Source: Scytonematopsis contorta HA4267-MV1
GTDB taxonomy: Bacteria; Cyanobacteriota; Cyanobacteriia; Cyanobacteriales; Nostocaceae
Assembly (NCBI GenBank): GCA_019359035.1
Contig: JAHHIC010000104.1
Span: forward strand, 1-41,084
Direction of reading: 5' to 3'
DNA length: 41,084 bases
The notes under the pieces were generated by a model, which did not search any database, was not told the origin of the DNA, and worked only from the letters and a program-made list of their open reading frames with translations. Position 1 is the stretch's first letter, and each line of letters begins with the position of its first letter. The translations under genes and the position numbers were made by a program. Positions 34,384 through 41,084 of this stretch are shown here, piece after piece.

Positions 34384-37300
34384 CATCAGCAGGCTGCTGT
34401 ACTCGATTTAGCCATTTTTCTGCTTTAGAATAGTTATCTTTCTGCACTTGTTTAATGGCTTGTTTAAAGTTCAGCGTTACACCCCAAACGTCAGCGAAGA
34501 AGCGTTTTTCCTGTTTCATCTTCTCGAAAAACTCCACTGCTTGTATGTGGGACATTTTCCCTTGGGTTTTGGCTATCGACAGCATTACCTCAAAGACATC
34601 ATCCGCCATTTTGGCGTCTCCACAAACGTAGTAATGGCATTTAGGGTTACTAAGCAATTTCCACATTTCTTTTGGTTCTTGTCGTATTAAGTCTTGTACG
34701 TAAACTTTTGGATGATTATCGAGGCGAGAAAACCCTACTCCTAACAGAGAGATTACACCTTTATTTACCCACGCCTGCAATTGCTCTTGATAAAGATAGT
34801 CATTATAGTTGCGACAGCCAAATAACAAACAAGCATCTTTGAGTTTTTGTCCTTGCTGTAACAAAAATTCTCGGTATTGCAGGAAGGCAATTAGAGGAGA
34901 AACTCCTGTCCCCGGTCCGACCATTAGCATAACTGCCTCTGGGTCACTGGGAGGACGGAAGGAGCTTGTGCGAACGCCAATGCGAACTTGTGTTCCTGGT
35001 TCCAGTCCAGCTAGGTAGTTGGAACAAAGACCTTGACGGACTTTACCTGCATCGGTTTTAATTTGCAGTACGCCAACGGTTATTTGAATTTGCTGGGGAT
35101 GGAGTAGAGGACAGGAAGAAATCGAGTAAAGACGCGGCTTTTGTTTTGGTAGTAATTCCAATAAGGCCGCAAGGTTAATTTGCGCGCTCGGAAATTCATC
35201 GAATAAATCAACAACGCTCATAAAATTGTCGGTGATGTTTTTCTTGAGCGTGATGCTATCGGGATTGTCGTCTCCTTGACGAAGAATTTCTAGCCAGGTT
35301 TCTAAGCGAATTTTTTCCTGAGAATTTTGTACAGTTGAGTATAGGTATGTCAGCAGGTCATTAAATGGTTCGCGTAGAGCTAAGTCGAGTTCCTCAAATA
35401 GCACTTGACCTACTGTAGTCGGAACCGCAATCGGTGGTTGGTCTTCTACTTCGATACCATCACCTGTTACGTAGCTTGCGGTAAAATACTGGTTAGTTGT
35501 AACACCCAGGCGGTTGCACAGTCGCTGCACCAGCTCTTCTGGATTGCGTGGGTAAACGGCTACATGGTCGCCCGTTTCGTACTCTAATCCAGTATCGGAT
35601 ATGTCAAAAACAATATAGCGAGTGGAACGACTACCAGGTATTACTTCTTTAAGCAGTTCGCTATTGGATACTAAGGGAACTTTTACGTCTCGCTCTGGGT
35701 TAGAGACCTGATGAATCGCGTCTTTACATTGGCTTTCATTTAAGAAGGTGACGTTTAATTTGGGTACGCTTGTTGTCGCATTAGCGGAGGTTACATCCTC
35801 ACCCAGTATGCGGGAAACTAATCCTAACCACTGCTTGAAAGTGTCGGCTTGTCCCTTAATTTCATCACCTTTGTGCAGTGGTACTATGCAGTTTGCACCT
35901 GCTTTTCCTAGTGCCTTATCAAGTGTAATTCCAGCGGCGCAAAAGTGTTCATATACGGTGCTGCCAATCCCCAAGACGGAATAGTTTAAGCCACTAAGGG
36001 AATTTTTTGTTTGTTTTTTCAACCACTGGAGAAATTTTTTGCCGTTTCCAGGTATCTCGCCATTGCCAAAGGTGGAAGTGACGATGAGCAGCAGTTTTTC
36101 TGACGCTAGGGTATTGCTGTTGTAATCATCCAACGCCATTACTTGAGGACGATAGTGTTGCAGTTGACGAGCGGCTTTGCGAGCAAAACCTTCAGCTGTT
36201 CCCGTCTCGCTAGCATAAAGAATAAGTATACGGTCTTGCTTATCTGAGTCCTCGTTGGCTACTTTGATAATTTTTTCCAAATCCATACCGTCTTCTACTG
36301 CCCAACGGTCGGGAGCGTGGTGATAGGCTGGGTCTAAGTAAAAGTCGCGCATTTGGTGATGCCAAACTGGACAAACGCTACCTCCAGAGGCTGGAACTAC
36401 CCAACCTGCATCCCCCGGACACTCCCGTCCTGCTTTTTTTTCTCGTAAGTCGTGGGCTAAGAACTGTCGCGAAGCTGACTGGTGGTCTACCATTGTCACC
36501 TTCGCTTTTTGGAAGGAGTGCAATATGGCGATGTTCAGTTCCAAGGCAACGCGATCGCGCCACAGGGTTTGCTCGGAACTGGTGTCCAATTTCAAGACTT
36601 TAGCGATTTCCTCCATTTTGTTGTAGCGGTACTCGTCGAGAAAATCCCGCATAATCTCAGTACCCATGTACCAACCATTAAATGGGATACAACCGTAAAT
36701 TATGCCACCAATGTCCATGCGGAAATTACTGATAGCAGGGACAGCGTACCAACGAAAGCCCAAAGACTTAAAATCAGGAATTGTGGGGTGTTCAATCTCC
36801 ACCTCTAGAATTTCTTCCTTAGGAAACTCATACATTTTCGGTTCCATACCGGGCACTTCAATTACCAGAGGTAAGATATCGTAGGGAGTGCGTGGTTCTG
36901 GTGGTTTCCAGCCGAATTTGATAATTGCTTTGGTCACTTCCAGGTTTGCAGGGTCACCTAAAATGCTACCATTTGGCTGTTCATAGGCGGCGTAGCGAAT
37001 TAGCTGCGGATTCCAAATACGCGGTCCCCAACGTTCCTTTGGTTGTTTAGGGCGAAAAGCTGTCATAGTAATCTGGATATTACCGGCATTGGTAGCATGG
37101 CGCAGGTGTTCCAATAACTCCTGATACATTTCATCAGGGTTGCTAATGTGGCGACAGTCGCGCACCACCATGTTATTCCACTGAATTCGCCCTACACACT
37201 TAGAGGCGTTGCGCCACGCAAGTTGCGCCCCGTAAGCAAGTTCCTCATAAGTCTGAGTATAAGTACCTATGGCTTTGATTTCCTCTTGAATTTCCGACCA

Positions 37301-38827
37301 GCGCCGCGCTTTATCCTCTGCTTCCCAAACTTGCTCGTCAGCAATCACATCAATGAACTGCTTGGCTTTTTTAAGTAACCGCTCCTCGTTTAACTTCGGC
37401 AATTTCATTACATTGGTAACGCGGTCTATCAAAGTTTGCCACGCTTGCTTTAACTCTGGGGTAAAGTTTGGTATATACTTTTCAAACAAAGTAAACAGCG
37501 TATCAGCAATTGCGGGGTAGGCACAGGATGGTACTCCAGCACTACCATGTAATTGTCCTAAAAAGCGTAGTTCTCTAAGTATTTCGTCACTACTGCCACT
37601 TTTAAGACAATTAATAAGAAATTCTAATGCTTGGAACAGATGCAGGGATAAGTAATCCATATCTGCTCGTCCAAAAATCGGCAGCACAAAAGAGTATTTG
37701 GTGAAGAGGATTTGATAAAATTCCATTCCCATCTCTTTCTTGTTCTGGCTAAACACCTCCCAAGAGTCAGCCATCTGTTTGAGTATTTCTGGTGGTAGGG
37801 CTTTCTCATAACGATTTATCGCTTCCACCATAGGTATAATTACATAAGTGTCAAAAAAACGATAGAGGGCAGAATTTACACCTTTTGCCAAGTCCTGTCG
37901 GTCATACTCTTCTAAATAAGCAATTGAGGTCAGCATCCACATCCACACTTGACGTGCTTTCAGCCAGTGATGGGGACGCATCCCGATGTCAGCAAACAAC
38001 TCTCCGTAATCCTCAACCGTGTCGAACTCATCTCCTTTTTCCGGTGGTACACCCATCAAAGGTTCCCCTATTATATTTTGGGTGTGAGGCTGAAGTTCGT
38101 GTACGCAGCAATCAAACAGTTCAAAGAATCTGTCTGCCATGCCGTCAATTGCTTCACCAAAAATATACTCCAACTCCGGCTCCTCCAGCAACAACCTCTG
38201 AAAGAACTTCTCCATTTGCAATTCTTTCCAAGCTCGCAGTTTGTTCCACACATCTTTGACAATCACTTCCTGTTGTGGAGAGAGGGGATGTGCTTGAGGA
38301 ATTTCTACCTTTATTTCTTTTGCTTGGTTGACTCTCAAGTTGAAATGACCATTGCTGTTTTGAGAACCCAACAGCGTTAATGCGTCGCTAGTTCCCTCAC
38401 TTGTACTTTGAGTTAAACGAACTTTTAGCTTCAACTGCGGTGCTAAGTTCCATGTGGTAATCGGAAACTCTAGCTCTGTGCTGCGCTCTCCGTTAAGTAC
38501 ATCTTGGGTAGCAAAGGTGACAATCCCCGCATCCTGCCAAGGCTGACTAACATCTCCTTTACGATAACAAAGAGTAATGCCTATTTTGCATTCCCCCTTG
38601 TTCTTCACGTCCAACAACCAACTGGGCTGCATACGGGAAAACAAATCTTTGTATAGCAGAGGTTGTTCTTCATCGTCCATTAACTGCACGCGACACTTGT
38701 ACTTGTACTTTTCCGACTCTGGAAAATCCGTAGCGCAGACCTCGGTTAAGTGAATAAAGCGTTGGTTGTCATACATAGCTTGGGAATAGAGGAGAGTATT
38801 GAGTTGATTGGCTATGTAATTATACAT
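34343..38827 (-). CDS. nos: cyanobacterial nitric oxide synthase with globin domains
   Basis: Predicted to oxidise L-arginine to citrulline and NO with NADPH. Domains: unrecognised N-terminal beta-rich part (1-185); globin-like 1 (about 190-345); globin 2 (about 350-480; proximal His427 in [10 protein letters not shown]); NOS oxygenase (about 500-855; haem ligand Cys544 in [13 protein letters not shown], arginine-binding Glu724 in GWYMGTEI); flavodoxin (about 865-1010; [11 protein letters not shown]); FAD/NADPH reductase (about 1050-1450; [28 protein letters not shown]). The layout matches the studied enzyme of Synechococcus PCC 7335, where the globin is thought to turn NO into nitrate. The linker before the flavodoxin is short, with no calmodulin-binding helix. 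Globin 1 has Phe278 at the proximal position, and the last residues differ from a remnant copy through a 28-bp frameshift. No Shine-Dalgarno sequence; a hairpin touches the start codon. Confidence 0.95.
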   Translation of the reverse strand: MYNYIANQLNTLLYSQAMYDNQRFIHLTEVCATDFPESEKYKYKCRVQLMDDEEQPLLYKDLFSRMQPSWLLDVKNKGECKIGITLCYRKGDVSQPWQDAGIVTFATQDVLNGERSTELEFPITTWNLAPQLKLKVRLTQSTSEGTSDALTLLGSQNSNGHFNLRVNQAKEIKVEIPQAHPLSPQQEVIVKDVWNKLRAWKELQMEKFFQRLLLEEPELEYIFGEAIDGMADRFFELFDCCVHELQPHTQNIIGEPLMGVPPEKGDEFDTVEDYGELFADIGMRPHHWLKARQVWMWMLTSIAYLEEYDRQDLAKGVNSALYRFFDTYVIIPMVEAINRYEKALPPEILKQMADSWEVFSQNKKEMGMEFYQILFTKYSFVLPIFGRADMDYLSLHLFQALEFLINCLKSGSSDEILRELRFLGQLHGSAGVPSCAYPAIADTLFTLFEKYIPNFTPELKQAWQTLIDRVTNVMKLPKLNEERLLKKAKQFIDVIADEQVWEAEDKARRWSEIQEEIKAIGTYTQTYEELAYGAQLAWRNASKCVGRIQWNNMVVRDCRHISNPDEMYQELLEHLRHATNAGNIQITMTAFRPKQPKERWGPRIWNPQLIRYAAYEQPNGSILGDPANLEVTKAIIKFGWKPPEPRTPYDILPLVIEVPGMEPKMYEFPKEEILEVEIEHPTIPDFKSLGFRWYAVPAISNFRMDIGGIIYGCIPFNGWYMGTEIMRDFLDEYRYNKMEEIAKVLKLDTSSEQTLWRDRVALELNIAILHSFQKAKVTMVDHQSASRQFLAHDLREKKAGRECPGDAGWVVPASGGSVCPVWHHQMRDFYLDPAYHHAPDRWAVEDGMDLEKIIKVANEDSDKQDRILILYASETGTAEGFARKAARQLQHYRPQVMALDDYNSNTLASEKLLLIVTSTFGNGEIPGNGKKFLQWLKKQTKNSLSGLNYSVLGIGSTVYEHFCAAGITLDKALGKAGANCIVPLHKGDEIKGQADTFKQWLGLVSRILGEDVTSANATTSVPKLNVTFLNESQCKDAIHQVSNPERDVKVPLVSNSELLKEVIPGSRSTRYIVFDISDTGLEYETGDHVAVYPRNPEELVQRLCNRLGVTTNQYFTASYVTGDGIEVEDQPPIAVPTTVGQVLFEELDLALREPFNDLLTYLYSTVQNSQEKIRLETWLEILRQGDDNPDSITLKKNITDNFMSVVDLFDEFPSAQINLAALLELLPKQKPRLYSISSCPLLHPQQIQITVGVLQIKTDAGKVRQGLCSNYLAGLEPGTQVRIGVRTSSFRPPSDPEAVMLMVGPGTGVSPLIAFLQYREFLLQQGQKLKDACLLFGCRNYNDYLYQEQLQAWVNKGVISLLGVGFSRLDNHPKVYVQDLIRQEPKEMWKLLSNPKCHYYVCGDAKMADDVFEVMLSIAKTQGKMSHIQAVEFFEKMKQEKRFFADVWGVTLNFKQAIKQVQKDNYSKAEKWLNRVQQPADARPLATTATGATS

Positions 38828-38847
38828 GAGAAAGCCACAAGTTTCTC
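38828..38847 (-). promoter_or_regulatory. inverted repeat at the NOS start codon
   Basis: GAGAAA-GCCACAAG-TTTCTC, directly upstream of the NOS ATG and covering the ribosome-binding position. It might hinder translation; the stem is only 6 bp, so this is tentative. Confidence 0.35.
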
Positions 38848-38930
38848 AGCAGTCGGTGCATTGACACTGACCTATAGTGTATCGACTCATTGAAGAAGCT
38901 AGAGGCATGACTATATAAAACATTACAGTA

Positions 38931-39040
38931 GTATAAAAGAAATATAGTATAAAATCAAGTTAGAAAAGTCAGAAGCTAAAGTTGGAAAAGTAAGTCTGCT
39001 ATAAAAAACAAGTTAAACAGGTAGCTACAGGTTTAATATT
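38931..39040. repeat. dispersed repeat, copy C
   Basis: Starts TATAAAACATTACAG and continues AAAATCAAGTTAGAAAAGTC, AGAAGCTAAAGTTGG, AAAAGTAAGTCTG. It passes directly into the ACAAGTTAAACAGG segment shared with 34178-34222. Confidence 0.75.
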
Positions 39041-39131
39041 TAGATATCTCAGTCCAAGAATGTAGAGACCGTAAATTTACGGTCTCTATAAGGGTTCCAA
39101 ACAACGCACAATTAATTCCCGGAGATGTCTA
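39041..39131. mobile_element. 91-bp MITE-like insertion
   Basis: Ends TAGATATCTC...GAGATGTCTA, 10-bp terminal inverted repeats with one mismatch, with a possible TT duplication at the borders. The paralogous sequence at 34213-34230 lacks the insertion. A GTAGAGAC-type palindrome (39061-39090) lies inside it. Confidence 0.7.
39061..39090. repeat. GTAGAGAC palindromic repeat
   Basis: TGTAGAGAC arm, CGTAAATTTACG core, GTCTCTATA arm: a third core type of this family, inside the 91-bp insertion. Confidence 0.85.
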
Positions 39132-39244
39132 TTGTAAAGAGCGGTATACAGTTGTGGATGCTTTCGTTTCATCCCTCATCTATACAATGCCCTAAGCTCT
39201 AACTCGCTTTCTACAGAGACGTCAAATTTAGAGGTGGGAGCGGC

Positions 39245-39357
39245 TACACCTCTTTAACTGGTTGCTCCGGTAGCTTTTGTTGCAAGCGGTCGAGCCATTC
39301 TTCAGGGTTGGAATAGTTATCTTTTTACATCTGTTTGGTTACTTGCTTAATGCCTAT
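39245..39357 (-). pseudogene. remnant of a NOS C-terminus
   Basis: On the minus strand this reads IKQVTKQM, a TAA stop, then KDNYSNPEEWLDRLQQ and LPEQPVKEV before TAG. The intact NOS ends [21 protein letters not shown]. The match covers about 30 codons plus the 3' flank. No other part of a NOS gene remains upstream; a PAS fragment adjoins instead. It is a fossil of a second NOS copy, or of a larger rearrangement. Confidence 0.75.
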
Positions 39358-39360
39358 AAC

Positions 39361-39822
39361 CTAAGAAAGAGCGCGTCCAGTAATTGAACAACCATCTCCA
39401 AACTTAACAATAGTAAAGTTATAGAATTGTTGAATTTCACCATTTTTAGAATAAATTTTTTTCTCTATTGGTTTTCCTGTTTCAACTACCGATACTAAGA
39501 TATCAAATAATTCTGGATGAAGCTGATTGAACATATTCTTCACCCCTGGTAGACCTGTAAGAGCTTCTCGTTTTTGCGAAAGTAATTTAGCAAAAAGGGG
39601 ATTAACTACTAGGTAGAGAAAGTCGTCAATTTCTCCATTAATCGTATTTCTCACCGCTTGTATAGCAGCAATTCCATCAGGGGAGTTGTTCAACAAACTA
39701 GCCAATAAAGCACGAGATTGGTAGACAATTTCTGCGGTTTGCTGATGTTGTTCAATTGCCTGCCGCAGTTCAAGCTTTTGTTTTTGGATTGTTATTTGAG
39801 TTTGAATGCGAGCGATTACTTC
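39361..39822 (-). pseudogene. REC-PAS sensor gene fragment
   Basis: An open frame of 153 codons without a start of its own. It begins EVIARIQTQITIQKQKLELR, the usual last helix of a receiver domain and the linker after it, and continues through a complete cyanobacterial PAS domain (LLNNSPDGIAAIQAVRN, DDFLYLVVNPLF, VVETGKPIEKKIY, KFGDGCSITGRA). The rest of the receiver domain is missing upstream, where the frame abuts the truncated ATPase gene. The PAS stops abruptly after ITGRALS, where the NOS remnant starts. A TTG at 39705 could start a 114-residue product, but the fragment looks broken at both ends. Confidence 0.75.
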
Positions 39823-40849
39823 CTAAATAAGGAAATCCCCCTGTTAACTCCATTAATTGTTCAAGTTGAGCAGGTGTAAGTTCAAGATGATGGCGCAGTC
39901 CCAAATCCTGGACTTGCAATTTTGTAAAGGCAGGTAATTCAATTGAAGTACCGATATTAAAGGGCGACCTATTTGTTTCTAAATTTATATAAACATCAGT
40001 TGAGGTCACAAGTACTATTCTTAACTTTTGCCAAATTGAGATATCTCTGGTTTCTTCATACCACGAACGTAATAGTGCTAAAAAATCGCGAGCAAGGTTA
40101 GGATATTCAAACAAATGATTAACTTCATCTAATACTAGAATAATCGGGCTAGAAATTTGTTTTAATATATATTCTTGGAAATAAATAGTGCTATTCATCA
40201 AGGCGCCTATATCGTCGTCCCAAAAATCGGAAATCTTCGATTCTAATCCTAATTGGTGGTTAATATTAGCACAAAACCATCGCAAAAATTTGTTGACTGA
40301 GGTAAAAAGCTCTGTCTCTGCAAGATATAAATTTAAGGATACGATAGAATATTTTTGAAAATTAGCATGAGCAATAATTCTGTTTAATAGTGAAGTCTTA
40401 CCCATTTTCTGGGGAGCTTTGATGCAAATAAATGGTCTAGACTGATTCACTTCTTGATAACATATTTTTTCTAATCCTCGCTCTATATAAAAAGGAGAAG
40501 CTGGAGGAACTGGCATCTCTGGAGATTCTAAAATTACCTTTCCTCCTGTTGTCGTTGACTGTAATTTTAAATAATATGAATTTAAGTATTGTTCTAATAC
40601 AGCACGACAATTTGTTCTATTAACTTTTTCTCCTATTACCTTAGACAGCTGCTGCCATAACTTTGGAGCTACTAATTGTTTAATATAATTTTCTGAATAG
40701 TTGTTTTCTACAGCAATTTGTGCATAAGTTTTTTGACTTACATTTAAAGAGTCGCGTAAAATTACTTTTTGAATAAAACTGATTGATTTCCCGGTCTTGT
40801 TAAAAATTAACCGTTGAGATTCTTCAATAATTTCTTCAATGTTTTGCAT
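39770..40849 (-). pseudogene. C-terminally truncated AAA ATPase (vMAP/AAA-like, HTH-fused)
   Basis: Start taken at the ATG 40849 (MQNIEEIIEESQRLIF); an in-frame TTG at 40909 adds only an AT-rich leader. The N-terminal about 100 residues form the helical HTH-like domain common in cyanobacterial effector and STAND proteins (RLIFNKTGKSISFIQKVILR, YAQIAVENNYSENYIKQLV). An AAA-like domain follows (Walker A IKAPQKMGKTSLL, Walker B ILVLDEVNHLFEY, SIELPAFTKLQVQDLGLRHH). Family members continue after GG(H/F)PYLVRLALYHI; here the match stops at GGFPYL (codon 39824-39826). The remaining roughly 20 residues are an out-of-frame reading of the REC-PAS fragment. It may still be expressed as a shortened ATPase. 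Confidence 0.8.
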
Positions 40850-41014
40850 GTACTTAAAATTAATATAAACTTTAATAAAAATTAGAACTAATAATCTGGT
40901 AGATTTCAAGCACCATTAACTAACTTGAATTGGCGATAGTGAGCGAGTAAATTTTCAATATACAGCACTTCCGGCTGTTATGAGGTACACTAAGGATACA
41001 AATATTATCTTCTT

Positions 41015-41084
41015 ATGAAAGCATATTCAATAGACCTACGAGAAAAAATAGTTTTAGCACATATTCAGGAGAAAATATCAATTC
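41015..41084 (+). mobile_element. IS630-family transposase, 5' end only
   Basis: The frame MKAYSIDLREKIVLAHIQEK runs off the window edge. The start matches the N-terminal HTH of IS630-type transposases (MKAYS.DLR.KIV). The left end of the element is probably within 40970-41000, where TATGAGGTACACTAAGG occurs, but I cannot fix the terminal repeat without the other end. Confidence 0.75.

Larger units (their letters stand above)
38997..39293. repeat. NOS 3'-end direct repeat, copy 2
   Basis: Collinear with 34178-34383 apart from the 91-bp insertion at 39041-39131. The direct repeat therefore brackets the whole NOS gene, with copies about 4.8 kb apart. Confidence 0.88.
38848..39360. other. NOS upstream region and scar zone
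   Basis: No intact gene. The NOS promoter must lie in the first part, but I cannot assign boxes; a short ACACT/AGTGT dyad occurs around 38865-38881. The rest is made of dispersed-repeat copy C, the NOS 3'-end copy and the 91-bp insertion, each listed separately. Confidence 0.5.

Noticed and set aside
246-36558. GCGATCGC octamers at 246, 16694 and 36551
   Set aside because: These are HIP1 sites, frequent in cyanobacterial genomes; useful for identifying the phylum but not a local feature.
36378-38380. Several open frames opposite the NOS gene
   Set aside because: They are antisense shadows of a well-supported coding sequence and show no domain.

Overview
The window is cyanobacterial, most likely from a filamentous heterocyst-forming member of the Nostocales. 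Evidence: a flv3/flv1 flavodiiron pair in the flv3B-flv1B order, a Ser/Thr kinase-histidine kinase hybrid of the HstK type, a DICT-domain histidine kinase, a pentapeptide-repeat protein, HIP1 octamers (GCGATCGC at 246, 16694 and 36551) and abundant tandem heptamer repeats. The base composition is moderately AT-rich. No rRNA, tRNA or CRISPR array was seen.

Layout. 1-5.4 kb: type III pantothenate kinase (-), divergent from flv3B-flv1B (+), then a convergent NYN/LabA-like gene (-). 5.7-10.3 kb: DICT-GAF histidine kinase, pentapeptide-repeat protein and a DUF5995-like protein (all -), then a small secreted or anchored membrane protein (+). 10.3-12.6 kb: HD-domain protein followed by a DppC/OppC-type ABC permease (-). 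13.4-18.2 kb: RND efflux operon (membrane fusion protein + pump). 18.4-19.7 kb: a small DUF6887-like protein and a Phd/VapC toxin-antitoxin pair between 18-bp direct repeats. 20.5-26.7 kb: 2046-residue hybrid kinase. 27.0-29.4 kb: beta-helix repeat protein built from nearly identical 534-bp units. 30.3-34.2 kb: + strand cassette ParA/MinD-like ATPase, glutaminase, single-PAS protein, PAS-HAMP-PAS-PAS protein. 34.3-38.8 kb: convergent 1494-residue nitric oxide synthase (two globin-like domains, NOS oxygenase, flavodoxin, FAD/NADPH reductase). 38.9-41.1 kb: a scar zone with a copy of the NOS 3' end, a MITE-like insertion, a REC-PAS gene fragment, a truncated AAA ATPase gene and the start of an IS630-type transposase.

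Three themes stand out. First, the NOS locus: the NOS sits between direct copies of its own 3' flank, next to a sensor/ParA/glutaminase cassette with no recognisable output domain. Second, repeats shape the genes: heptamer arrays fill four same-strand junctions (flv3B/flv1B, HD/ABC permease, MFP/RND, ParA/GlsA), each ending just before the downstream start codon, and heptamer or palindromic repeats are translated inside coaX and the RND pump gene. Third, a family of GTAGAGAC...GTCTCTAC palindromes has at least five copies. One lies in a 91-bp insertion whose empty site is preserved in the paralogous copy 4.8 kb away.

All functional calls come from reading the translated sequences and motifs. 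No database search was run.
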